Positions 54,624 to 62,593 of a stretch of 64,000 bases of DNA are shown piece by piece. The notes beneath the pieces were generated by a model. That model did no database searches and was not told the origin of the DNA. It worked only from the letters and a program-made list of their open reading frames with translations. The stretch is from Rhodothalassium salexigens DSM 2132 (GTDB lineage Bacteria; Pseudomonadota; Alphaproteobacteria; Sphingomonadales; Rhodothalassiaceae). A program made the translations under genes and the position numbers. Within the stretch, counting starts at the first letter, position 1. Each line of letters opens with the position of its first letter. The DNA lies in contig NZ_SLXO01000005.1 in the NCBI RefSeq assembly GCF_004341375.1, positions 124,001 through 188,000 of the forward strand, in the 5' to 3' direction.

Positions 54624-55640
54624 ATGTCCGCACCCACCCGCCGCCAGGTCGCCGGCTATCTGGGCGCGCTTGCCGCGCTGACCGCGGGGGCCGCCTGGGC
54701 GCCGCGTCCGTCCGCCGGCCGGGAGCGCCTTGTGGTGGTCGGCGGCGGTCCGGCCGGCGCCGCCGCAGCCCTTGCCCTCAAGCGCGCGTCCGCCTCGGTG
54801 TTGCTGGTCGAGCGCGACCCCAAGGGCTTGGGCCGGGCCGGGGCGTCGGCGTTCGACCGGCCGGGCGGCGGCCCCGGCCTCGCCGCGCTGCGCCGCGCCG
54901 GGGTCGAGGTGATCCTCGACGAGGCGGTGGGCGTCCATTGGGCGGATCAGCGCCTGGCCCTGTTCAGCGGTCGGGTCTTGGCCTTCGACCGGCTGTTCCT
55001 GGCCCCCGGCACCGCCGCGCGGCCCGAGGCGATCCCCGGTCTCGACCCGGCGGCGCGCCACCTGTGGCCCGCCGCCTGGGGCAGCGCGCGCGAGGCGCGG
55101 CGCCTGAGCGCGCAGTTGGCCGCCTTGCCCGACCGCCCCCATGTGATCCTGCGCCTGCCCGATGGGTTGAGCCCGCGCCACGCCGTCCTCGACCGCGCGC
55201 ACCATCTGGCGCGGCGGTTGGACCGCACCCGACCCGGCGCACGGTTGACCGTCCTCGACGCCGCGACCGCCACCGACGACGCCGCGCGCTGGCAAAGCCT
55301 GCGGGCGGCCGAGGGCGGGTCGACAGCGGTCGACTGGCGCCCGGCCGGCCAAGGCGGCACCGTGGTGGGTGTCGACGCCCGGCGCGGGGTGGTCGAGACC
55401 GCCGCCGGGCGGCTTGTGGCCGACGCGGTCAACTTCATCGAGACCCAGGGGGCGGGCACCATCGCGCGCACCGCCGGGCTGGTGGACGCCAGCGGCTGGT
55501 GCCCGACCGACCCGCACGGCCGATCCCTGACCCACCCCCAAGCGGCGATCCTCGGCGACGCGCGCAAGGACGCCGCACGCACGGTGGCGGGCGCCCTGCG
55601 CTCGGGCCTGGCGGCGGCCGGGGGCGCCCTCAACGCCTGA
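54624..55640 (+). CDS. flavocytochrome-c-sulfide-dehydrogenase-like FAD protein
   Basis: This 338-residue FAD-dependent oxidoreductase has an N-terminal TRRQVAGYLGAL, a possible Tat signal, then the FAD loop VVVGGGPAGAAAALALKRA. GWCPTDPHG followed by AILGDARKDA near the end corresponds to the FccB/SoxF C-terminal region. It is shorter than FccB (about 400-430) and has only one cysteine in the whole protein, so the redox disulfide for sulfide oxidation is absent. It sits between rnfH and the iscA-like gene with GAGGAG before the ATG and may link periplasmic electrons to the Rnf system; that is inference. Confidence 0.7.
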   Translation: MSAPTRRQVAGYLGALAALTAGAAWAPRPSAGRERLVVVGGGPAGAAAALALKRASASVLLVERDPKGLGRAGASAFDRPGGGPGLAALRRAGVEVILDEAVGVHWADQRLALFSGRVLAFDRLFLAPGTAARPEAIPGLDPAARHLWPAAWGSAREARRLSAQLAALPDRPHVILRLPDGLSPRHAVLDRAHHLARRLDRTRPGARLTVLDAATATDDAARWQSLRAAEGGSTAVDWRPAGQGGTVVGVDARRGVVETAAGRLVADAVNFIETQGAGTIARTAGLVDASGWCPTDPHGRSLTHPQAAILGDARKDAARTVAGALRSGLAAAGGALNA

Positions 55641-55676
55641 GCCCGGGGCCGGCCTCGCGCAAGCCCGCACAGCCCC

Positions 55677-55692
55677 TGTCGCAAAGCCGCCA
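55677..55692 (+). promoter_or_regulatory. imperfect NifA activator site for the iscA-like operon
   Basis: TGTCGCAAAGCCGCCA differs from TGT-N10-ACA at one base but keeps the TGTCG start shared by all other sites in the window. It is about 78 bases upstream of the sigma-54 promoter. Confidence 0.4.
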
Positions 55693-55767
55693 AACCGCCC
55701 GCGACAATGCCGACAATAGGCCGGGGAGGGGCCGTTAAGTGCCTGCATTTTAAGCATTATGCTTCTT

Positions 55768-55784
55768 GGTACGGGTTTTGCTTA
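55768..55784 (+). promoter_or_regulatory. sigma-54 promoter of the iscA-nifU-nifV-nifW-modABC-rpoN operon
   Basis: TTGGTACGGGTTTTGCT has GG (55770) and GC (55782) ten bases apart and a TTTTGC -12 region close to the consensus, although the -24 box is TGGTAC rather than TGGCAC. It is 42 bases before the iscA-like start. Confidence 0.82.
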
Positions 55785-55825
55785 GTGCACTGAATATTGC
55801 CGCCGAGACGCAACGGAGCCCGCCC

Positions 55826-56146
55826 ATGATCCAGATCACCGAAGCCGCCCGCCAAGCCATGGCCACCGCCATCGAGGGGGCCGGTCAACCGATCGCGGGC
55901 CTGCGCCTGATGGTCCAGTCGGGCGGGTGCGCCGGGCTGCAATACGCCATGGCGCTGGAATTGACCCGCGACGACGACGACGCGGTGGTCGAGGCCGACG
56001 GCGTGACCGTGTTGATCGACCCGGAAAGCCAGCCCCATCTGGTCGGCACCACCATCGACTTCGTCACCGGCCTCGACGTCTCGGGCTTCGTGTTCGAAAA
56101 CCCCAACGCCACCGCCGGCTGCGGCTGTGGCAAGTCGTTCTGCTGA
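55826..56146 (+). CDS. nif IscA-type iron-sulfur carrier
   Basis: This 106-residue A-type Fe-S protein has the three conserved cysteine positions in QSGGCAGLQYA and AGCGCGKSF. nif-linked IscA proteins (sometimes called NifIscA) hold or deliver Fe-S clusters for nitrogenase maturation. The ATG at 55826 begins at the family start (MIQITEAA); the open frame extends to 55766 through the promoter. It is first in an operon with a nifU variant. Confidence 0.92.
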   Translation: MIQITEAARQAMATAIEGAGQPIAGLRLMVQSGGCAGLQYAMALELTRDDDDAVVEADGVTVLIDPESQPHLVGTTIDFVTGLDVSGFVFENPNATAGCGCGKSFC

Positions 56147-56159
56147 GGGCGGTGGCGCC

Positions 56160-56948
56160 ATGGACGACTATTCCGCGACCCTGGTCGACCACGCCCTCAA
56201 CCCGCGCAATCGCGGGCCGCTCGATATCGCCAATGCGTGGGGCCAGGCCGGCTCGGTGCGCACCGGCGACGCGCTGCGGGTGATGCTGCGGGTCGAGGCC
56301 GGGCTGGTGGTCGCCGCCCGGTTCGAGACCAGCGCCACCGGGCCCGAGGTCGCCGCCGGCTCGGCGCTGACCGACTGGGTGAGCGGTAAGACCCTGGCCG
56401 AGGCTGGCGCGGTCACCGCCGAGACGGTCGAGCGGCTGCTCGGCGGTTTGCCGGCGGGCGAGCGAGGGGCGGCGCGGGTGGCGGCCGAGGCCTTGGCCGC
56501 GGCCCTGCGCGACCCCGGCCGGCCAAGGGCCCCTGATCCACACGCCGACCAGCCGGCGGGCCCGCCGTTCCGCCAGGCCTTGGGCATCGCACCGCTGCGG
56601 CCGGCGACGCCTCGGGCGAAGGCGGCGCGGGCGCTGACCCCGGCCGAGGAAACCGCCGCCGCCGAGGCGGTGCTGGCCCAGATGCGCCCCAGCTTCCGCG
56701 CCGATGGCGGCGACGTGGCGCTGATCGACATCGACGGCACCAAGGTGCACATCCGGCTGAGCGGCAATTGCGCCGGCTGTCAGTTGGCGGCGCTGACGCT
56801 CGGCGGCGTGCAGCGCCGGCTGGCCGAGGCGCTGGGCCGCACCGTGCGCGTGGTGCCGGCGCTCGACACCGGCCCGGTGGGTGCTCGTGCCGCGGCCCGG
56901 CCACCCGCTGGCGATGCCGCACCGGTGCGCGCGGGGCACGGCCGATGA
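56160..56948 (+). CDS. nifU: NifU variant with degenerate IscU-like domain
   Basis: This 262-residue NifU-like protein has three parts. The first 125 residues follow the IscU fold ([32 protein letters not shown]), but all three scaffold cysteines are lost ([13 protein letters not shown], and no Cys near residue 100). The central 2Fe-2S domain of classical NifU is replaced by a short Pro/Ala-rich linker. The C-terminal NifU domain is intact: [19 protein letters not shown] and [13 protein letters not shown] with the CxxC cluster site. Cluster work probably rests on this C-terminal domain. It overlaps nifV by four bases. Confidence 0.82.
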   Translation: MDDYSATLVDHALNPRNRGPLDIANAWGQAGSVRTGDALRVMLRVEAGLVVAARFETSATGPEVAAGSALTDWVSGKTLAEAGAVTAETVERLLGGLPAGERGAARVAAEALAAALRDPGRPRAPDPHADQPAGPPFRQALGIAPLRPATPRAKAARALTPAEETAAAEAVLAQMRPSFRADGGDVALIDIDGTKVHIRLSGNCAGCQLAALTLGGVQRRLAEALGRTVRVVPALDTGPVGARAAARPPAGDAAPVRAGHGR

Positions 56949-58159
56949 CCGACGCGACGACCATGAGGACCACGAGAACCACGAGGCTCGGGCCGCCGCT
57001 GATCTGCGACACCACGCTGCGCGACGGCGAACAGGCCGCCGGGGTCGCCTTTTCGGCCGCTGAAAAGGTGGCGATCGCGGCCGCCCTGGACGGCGCCGGC
57101 GTCGACGAGATCGAACTGGGCGTGCCGGCCATGGGGGCCGCCGAGATCGCCGCCATGCGCGCCGCCGCCGCCCGGCTGAACCATGCCGAAGGCGTCGCCT
57201 GGGGGCGCTTGTGCGAGCGCGACCTGGAGGCGGCGCGGCAAACCGGCCTGCGCCGCCTGCACCTGACCGTGCCCGGGTCCGACCGGCACCTGACCGGCAA
57301 GCTGGGCCGGACCCGCGCCTGGGCGCTGGGCGAGGTCGACCGGCTGATCCGGCGCGCCCGGGCCGCCGGTTTCGCGGTCTCGGTCGGCGCCGAGGACGCG
57401 TCGCGCGGTGACCCGGCCTATCTGAGGCAAATCGCCGAGGCCGCCGCCGGCGCCGGGGCGATCCGGCTACGCCTTGCCGACACCTTGGGGTTGCTGGACC
57501 CGGTGGCGACCACCGACTTGGTGGCGCCGCTCGCCGCCGGGCCGTTGCCGATCGAGTTTCACGCCCATGACGATCTGGGCCTGGCCACCGCCAACACGCT
57601 GGCGGCGGCGCGTGCCGGCGCCTCGCACCTGTCGGTGACGGTCAACGGCCTTGGCGAACGCGCCGGCAACGCCGCCCTCGAACAGGTGGCCGCAGCCCTG
57701 GCGGTGCAGGGCCGGCCGTCGGGCGTGCGGCTCGACCGCTTGTGCGACCTGTCGGCCCTGGTGGCGCGCGCGTCGGGGCGGGCGCTGTGTCCCGGCCGCC
57801 CGATCGTCGGCCGCAACGCCTTCATGCACGAAGCCGGCATCCATGTGGACGGGCTGATGAAGGACCCGGCCACCTACGAAGCCGCCGCGCTCAGCCCGGT
57901 GCGCTTCGGCCGGGCGCGCCGGATCGTGGTCGGCAAGCATTCGGGCCTGGCCGCCTTGACGGCGGCGCTCGCCGAGGCCGGCCTGCCGTGCGACCCGGCG
58001 ACGGCGCGCGCGCTCCTGCCGTTGTTGCGCGCCTGGGCCGGCGACCAGAAACGCCCGGCGACCGCCGCCGACCTGGCCGTGCTGGTCGCCCGGTCCGAGG
58101 TGGCCGCCCCCGATGCGGACACGAACCCCGGTGCCTTACCAGAACGGAGTTTGTCATGA
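56945..58159 (+). CDS. nifV: NifV, homocitrate synthase
   Basis: This 404-residue TIM-barrel enzyme condenses acetyl-CoA and 2-oxoglutarate to homocitrate, the organic ligand of FeMo-co. The start [19 protein letters not shown] carries the catalytic Arg and metal Asp, and [18 protein letters not shown] provides the metal-binding histidines. [19 protein letters not shown] is the conserved acetyl-CoA-side segment. The extreme C-terminus is a short hydrophilic extension. The ATG at 56945 overlaps the nifU stop, and the stop overlaps nifW. Confidence 0.95.
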   Translation: MTDATTMRTTRTTRLGPPLICDTTLRDGEQAAGVAFSAAEKVAIAAALDGAGVDEIELGVPAMGAAEIAAMRAAAARLNHAEGVAWGRLCERDLEAARQTGLRRLHLTVPGSDRHLTGKLGRTRAWALGEVDRLIRRARAAGFAVSVGAEDASRGDPAYLRQIAEAAAGAGAIRLRLADTLGLLDPVATTDLVAPLAAGPLPIEFHAHDDLGLATANTLAAARAGASHLSVTVNGLGERAGNAALEQVAAALAVQGRPSGVRLDRLCDLSALVARASGRALCPGRPIVGRNAFMHEAGIHVDGLMKDPATYEAAALSPVRFGRARRIVVGKHSGLAALTAALAEAGLPCDPATARALLPLLRAWAGDQKRPATAADLAVLVARSEVAAPDADTNPGALPERSLS

Positions 58160-58488
58160 CCGACCCGACCCCCGCCGGCGTGCTCGACCGGATGCGCGCG
58201 CTGTCCTCGGCCGAGGACATGTTCGCCTTGCTCGACCTGCCCTATGACGAAGCGGTGTTGAACCGCGCCCGGCTGCACGTGATGAAGCGCCTGGGCGACT
58301 ATCTCGACCGCCTGCCGCTCGACCAACTGGACGAGGACGGCGTGTTCCGCGAAGCGCGCGCGGCGTTGCAACGCGCCCATGACGACTTCGTCACCGCCAG
58401 CCCGCGCCAGCAAAAGGCGTTGAAGGTGTTCAGCCAATCGCACGGCAACATGCTGCCGCTGGAGGGGCTTCGGCCGATTGCCCGATGA
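58156..58488 (+). CDS. nifW: NifW, nitrogenase-stabilizing protein
   Basis: This 110-residue protein of the NifW family is thought to protect the MoFe protein from oxygen or help its assembly. Family features are [30 protein letters not shown] split by FLGDYL-like RLGDYLD, and [20 protein letters not shown]. It is joined by four-base overlaps to nifV before and modA after. Confidence 0.92.
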   Translation: MTDPTPAGVLDRMRALSSAEDMFALLDLPYDEAVLNRARLHVMKRLGDYLDRLPLDQLDEDGVFREARAALQRAHDDFVTASPRQQKALKVFSQSHGNMLPLEGLRPIAR

Positions 58489-59339
58489 CCGGCGCCGCGG
58501 TGGCAACGCGGCGGGGGGGCGCCGGCCGCGCCCGCTCGGGGAGCAGCGGTTGGCGGGTCTTTACTGCCTGGCGGGTCTTTACTGCCTGGCGGGGCCGGGC
58601 CGGCTGGCTGAGACGGGTGCTGCTGGTGCTCAGCATGGGGCTCGCCGGGCCTGCAGCGGCCGACCCGTTGCTGTTCTCCGCTGCGTCCACCGGGCGCGCG
58701 ATGGACGCGGCGATCGAGGCCTATGGCGGCGGCGTGACCCCGTCTTATGCCGCCTCGGGCATCCTGGCACGGCAGATCGAGCGCGGCGCGCCCGCCGACC
58801 TGTTCCTGTCCGCCAATCCCGACTGGATGGCGCATCTGGTGACCGCCGGGGTGATCGCCGCCGACGCGCCCCGGGCCATCTTGTCGAACCGGCTGGCGCT
58901 GATCGCACCGGCGGGGACGGCGCCGTTCAGCGTCGACCAGGTCGCCGCAGCGCTGGGGGCGGGCCGGTTCGCCATGGCCAACCCCGCCGCCGCGCCGATC
59001 GGCCGCTACGGCCAAAGCGCGCTTGAAACGCTGGGCCTGTGGGACACGCTCGGCCCGGCGCTGGTGCCGACGCGCAACACGGTCGCCACGGTCGCCGCCG
59101 TGGCCAGCGGCGAGGCGGTGCTGGGCCTGGTCTATGTGTCCGACGCCCTGGGCGTCGACGGGGTCGAGGTCGTGCTGCCGGTGCCCGCCGCCGCCCAGCC
59201 CGAGATCCGCTATCTGATCGCGGCCACCGGCGCCGGCCAGGACCCCGAGGGCGCCGCCGCGTTCCTCGACTTCCTGGCCAGCGACCAAGCCGCAGCGATC
59301 TTCGCCGAGCACGGCTTTCTGGTCGTGGGGCGGGACTGA
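58485..59339 (+). CDS. modA: ModA, molybdate-binding periplasmic protein
   Basis: This 284-residue solute-binding protein of a molybdate ABC importer has a membrane signal at about residues 40-59 (LLVLSMGLAGPAAA) followed by the ModA core: FSAASTGRAMDAAIEAYG, YAASGILARQIERGAPADLFLS, and LALIAPAG. The N-terminus has about 40 residues before the hydrophobic core, with a tandem WRVFTA repeat, so the true start may be internal. ATG 58485 overlaps the nifW stop. It supplies Mo for nitrogenase. Confidence 0.9.
   Translation: MTGAAVATRRGGAGRARSGSSGWRVFTAWRVFTAWRGRAGWLRRVLLVLSMGLAGPAAADPLLFSAASTGRAMDAAIEAYGGGVTPSYAASGILARQIERGAPADLFLSANPDWMAHLVTAGVIAADAPRAILSNRLALIAPAGTAPFSVDQVAAALGAGRFAMANPAAAPIGRYGQSALETLGLWDTLGPALVPTRNTVATVAAVASGEAVLGLVYVSDALGVDGVEVVLPVPAAAQPEIRYLIAATGAGQDPEGAAAFLDFLASDQAAAIFAEHGFLVVGRD
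58551..58586 (+). repeat. 18-bp tandem repeat in the modA 5' region
   Basis: TGGCGGGTCTTTACTGCC occurs twice in direct succession and is followed by a partial third TGGCGGGG. It is in frame and encodes WRVFTA twice (residues 23-34), upstream of the signal-peptide core. Confidence 0.9.
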
Positions 59340-59341
59340 CC

Positions 59342-60049
59342 ATGACCGGGTCCGCGCTCGCCCTGACCCCGTTCGAGACCGAGGCGCTCCTGCTGTCGCT
59401 CAAGGCGTCGAGCGCGGCGGTCCTGTGGTCGCTGCCGCCGGGGATCGCGCTCGGCTGGCTGCTGGCCCGGCGGCGGTTTCCGGGGCGGGCGCTGGTCAAC
59501 GCGCTGGTGCACCTGCCGCTGGTGCTGCCGCCGGTGGTGCTGGGCTATCTGTTGCTGATGCTGTTCGGCCGTCACGGGGCGCTCGGTGCGCCGCTGGAGG
59601 CGGTGTTCGGCATCCGCTTCGCGTTTTCCCATGCCGGTGTGGTGCTGGCCTGCGCGGTGGTGTCGTTCCCGCTGATGGTGCGCGCGATCCGCCAGATGGC
59701 CGAGGCCGCCGACCCGCGCCTCGAAGCGGTGGCCCGGTCGCTCGGCGCGTCGGAGGCACGGGTGTTCGCCACCGTGACCCTGCCCTTGATGGCGCCCGGC
59801 ATCGTCGCCGGCATGACCCTGGCCTTCGCCCGCGCGCTCGGCGAATTCGGCGCCACGATCACCTTCGCCGCCAATATCCCGGGCGAAACCCAAACCTTGC
59901 CCTTGGCCTTGTTCACCGTCGTCCAGTCGCCCGGCGGCGACGACCAGGCGCTGCGCCTGTGTTTGCTGTCGCTCGCCCTGGCCGGCGCCGCCCTGTTGGG
60001 CTCGGAATGGCTGGCGCGGCGGTTTTCCTGGGCCGAGGCGCGGCCATGA
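59342..60049 (+). CDS. modB: ModB, molybdate ABC transporter permease
   Basis: This 235-residue membrane permease has five or six hydrophobic segments and the ABC-contact EAA loop (EAVARSLGASEARVFATVTLP). ARALGEFGATITFAANIPGE is the typical ModB/CysT segment. It starts two bases after modA. The stop overlaps the proposed modC start (ATGA). Confidence 0.93.
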   Translation: MTGSALALTPFETEALLLSLKASSAAVLWSLPPGIALGWLLARRRFPGRALVNALVHLPLVLPPVVLGYLLLMLFGRHGALGAPLEAVFGIRFAFSHAGVVLACAVVSFPLMVRAIRQMAEAADPRLEAVARSLGASEARVFATVTLPLMAPGIVAGMTLAFARALGEFGATITFAANIPGETQTLPLALFTVVQSPGGDDQALRLCLLSLALAGAALLGSEWLARRFSWAEARP

Positions 60050-60903
60050 GCGGGGGGCGAGCGATGATCGAGGTCGACATCGTCAAGCGCCAGGGGGGCT
60101 TTACCCTCGACGTGGCGTTCGCGGCACCGGCGGCGGGCATCTTGGGGCTTGTCGGGCCGTCGGGCGCGGGCAAGTCGACGCTGGTGGCGTGCCTCGCCGG
60201 TCACGACCGCCCCGACACCGGCCGGATTGCGGTGCGCGGTCGGCCCCTGTTCGACCATCGCCGCAACACCCATGTGCGCCCGGCCGAGCGCGGCATCGGC
60301 GTGGTGTTCCAAGACGGGTTGCTGTTCCCGCATCTGAGCGTGCGGGCCAATCTGCGCTATGGCGCGCGGCCGGGGGATCCGGCGTTCGAGGCGCGGGTGG
60401 TGGATATCCTCGACCTCGGCCCGCTGTTGGGGCGCCGGCCGGGCGGCCTGTCGGGCGGCGAACGCCAGCGTGTGGCGCTCGGCCGGGCGGTGCTGGCGCG
60501 CCCGGCGCTGCTGCTGCTCGACGAACCGTTGTCGGGGCTCGACGAGGCGCGCCGCGCCGAGGCGATGCGGCTGATCGAACGGCTGCGCGACGAGGCGCAA
60601 ACGCCGATGGTGTTCATCTCCCACGCTGCCGAGGAAATCCGCCGGCTGGCAGACCGGGTGTTGACCCTGCGCGCCGGCCGGATCTGCGCCGACCAGAGCA
60701 GCGCCGGCCCGGTCGACGCCGGCGGCCTGCGCCTCAGCCCCAAGCCGGTCTGCGGCCGCACGCGCCCGAAAACCGCCCCCGGCGCCAGAACGCGCGCCGG
60801 GAGCGGCCCGAGGACTGGCAGTGGCACCGATGCTGCCACCGGACACCGCCGCCCATCGTCCGCGCCCGGCGCATGTGTCGGGGAGACCGCGCCATGGACA
60901 TGA
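60046..60903 (+). CDS. modC: ModC, molybdate ABC transporter ATPase lacking the TOBE domain
   Basis: This 285-residue ATPase has Walker A GPSGAGKST, signature LSGGERQR, Walker B LLLLDEP and the switch ISHA. Full-length ModC is about 350 residues with a C-terminal TOBE/MOP domain that binds molybdate; here the sequence after about residue 215 is Pro/Arg/Gly-rich with no MOP motif. ATG 60046 overlaps modB; ATG 60064 (MIEV) is an alternative. Its last ten bases overlap the rpoN start. Confidence 0.88.
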   Translation: MSGGRAMIEVDIVKRQGGFTLDVAFAAPAAGILGLVGPSGAGKSTLVACLAGHDRPDTGRIAVRGRPLFDHRRNTHVRPAERGIGVVFQDGLLFPHLSVRANLRYGARPGDPAFEARVVDILDLGPLLGRRPGGLSGGERQRVALGRAVLARPALLLLDEPLSGLDEARRAEAMRLIERLRDEAQTPMVFISHAAEEIRRLADRVLTLRAGRICADQSSAGPVDAGGLRLSPKPVCGRTRPKTAPGARTRAGSGPRTGSGTDAATGHRRPSSAPGACVGETAPWT

Positions 60904-62204
60904 TCGCCGCGCACCGTCAGACCCAGGGCCAGGGTCTGGTCATGACCGCGCGCATGCAGGCGTCGTTGAGAATCCTCCAGATGAGCAATCTGGACCTGGC
61001 CGACCATCTGGCCGAGGAGGCGCTGTCGAACCCGTGCCTGGAGGTGACCCGGCCCGAGCCGGTGCCGGCGCGGCCCCAGGGGGCCATGGGCGCGCACAAC
61101 CCCGATTGGGACCCGGTGGCCGGGCTGGAGAGCACGCCGCCGAGCCTCTACGAGCATGTGGCGCGACAGGTGGCCCTGACCTTTCAGACCGCCGACAATC
61201 GGCGGCTGGCGATGCTGTTCGCCGAAGCGCTGGAGCCCACCGGCTGGCTCGGCCGCCCGCTCGACGCCATTGCGGCTGGTGCGCGCATCTCGATGCGTCG
61301 GGCAAGTGCGATGCTGGCGCGCCTGCAACGGCTGGAACCGGCCGGGCTGTTCGCCCGCGACCTGGCCGAATGCTTACGTCTTCAGGCCGATGACCGCGGT
61401 TTTTTAACCTGGGATCTGGCGGTGATCCTCGACAATCTGGCGCTGCTGGCCGAGGGGCGGTTGGCCGAGTTGGCGGCGTTGTGCGACGGCACGGTGGACG
61501 ATGTGCGCACCTTGGCGGGGCTGATACAGACGCTCGACCCCAAGCCGGGCCTGGCCTTCGCCGCCGAGCCGGCACCGCCCCGTCCGCCAGACCTGAGCGT
61601 GCGCCGTGGCGACGCGGGTTGGGTCGTCGACATCGAACGCTCCACCCTGCCGGTCGTCACCATCGTCGATGGACCGCGGACGGCGGGCGACGCCGAGGCC
61701 CAGGCCCATCTGGCGCACGCCCGCGCGCAGGCGCGCTGGTTGAAACGCACGGTCGACCGGCGGCAAAACACGCTTCTGCGCACCGCCGCCGCCCTGGTGC
61801 GCCGCCAGCGGGCGTTTCTCGACCAGGGGCCGAACCATCTGCGCCCGCTGACCACCCACGATCTGGCCGGGGAATTGGCGCTGCACCCGACCACGATCAG
61901 CCGCGCGGTGGCCGACAGGCTGATCGCCACGCCGCACGGCACGCTGCCTTTGCGTAGCTTCTTCGTCCGCGCCTTCACCCCCGGCGCCGGCACGGACGGT
62001 CCGTCGCAGGATGCGGTCGTCGCGCTGGTCGGCCGGATCGTCGACGCTGAGGACACGGCCCGGCCGCTGAGCGACGCGGCCATCGCCGAGCGCGCACGCC
62101 GCGCGGGCATACCGTTGGCCCGTCGCACGGTCGCCAAGTATCGCGACATGCTCGGCATCCCCTCCTCCTACACCCGGCGCCAACCACCCGCCGCGCCGGC
62201 GTGA
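60894..62204 (+). CDS. rpoN: RpoN, RNA polymerase sigma-54 factor, nif-linked copy
   Basis: This is a 436-residue sigma-54. Region I (TARMQASLRILQMSNLDLADHL followed by NPCLEV) is Gln/Leu-rich and receives the activator signal. The core-binding domain covers about 100-230 and the helix-turn-helix is HDLAGELALHPTTISRAV. The RpoN box ARRTVAKYRD lies at residues 409-418. GGGGAG precedes the ATG. A copy within the nif operon, under a sigma-54 promoter, probably serves the nif genes and may be autoregulated. Confidence 0.95.
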   Translation: MDMIAAHRQTQGQGLVMTARMQASLRILQMSNLDLADHLAEEALSNPCLEVTRPEPVPARPQGAMGAHNPDWDPVAGLESTPPSLYEHVARQVALTFQTADNRRLAMLFAEALEPTGWLGRPLDAIAAGARISMRRASAMLARLQRLEPAGLFARDLAECLRLQADDRGFLTWDLAVILDNLALLAEGRLAELAALCDGTVDDVRTLAGLIQTLDPKPGLAFAAEPAPPRPPDLSVRRGDAGWVVDIERSTLPVVTIVDGPRTAGDAEAQAHLAHARAQARWLKRTVDRRQNTLLRTAAALVRRQRAFLDQGPNHLRPLTTHDLAGELALHPTTISRAVADRLIATPHGTLPLRSFFVRAFTPGAGTDGPSQDAVVALVGRIVDAEDTARPLSDAAIAERARRAGIPLARRTVAKYRDMLGIPSSYTRRQPPAAPA

Positions 62205-62593
62205 TCGCGATGGTCCCGTCGATCATCCACCCGTCATCAACACGGTTTGTGACTTGGGGGAAAAAGGTGTCACGGATGCGCGCGTTGATGACGGCGCGGG
62301 CGAACGCGCCAGACGGCGGCCTTTAGGGTCGGGGGCCAGGCGGGCGGCGTTGGCGAGACACCCCCGGCAACTATCGGGCGCCCGCCCCAAACACCGTTGC
62401 CCGAACGATCCCCTCGCTGAGCCGGGCGGCTGCCCAGCATTTGCGTTTGCGCAGGCGAGACCAGGCTCACGGCCCCGGCACCGTCGTCGGGTGGCACCAC
62501 CGACGCGGCTTGGCACCGCCATGCCCATGGTCCGGATCGTGATTGATGCCGATCGTATCCGAAGCACTGCCATCAGACCGACGGTAGAACCCG
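62205..62593. other. intergenic region after rpoN, no gene seen
   Basis: These 389 bases lie between the convergent rpoN and efflux lipoprotein genes. The open frames on both strands show no family motif and poor starts. GTGAC and GTCAC form a weak inverted repeat at about 62249-62273 around a purine-rich GGGGGAAAAAGG stretch. I see no convincing terminator. Confidence 0.5.
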
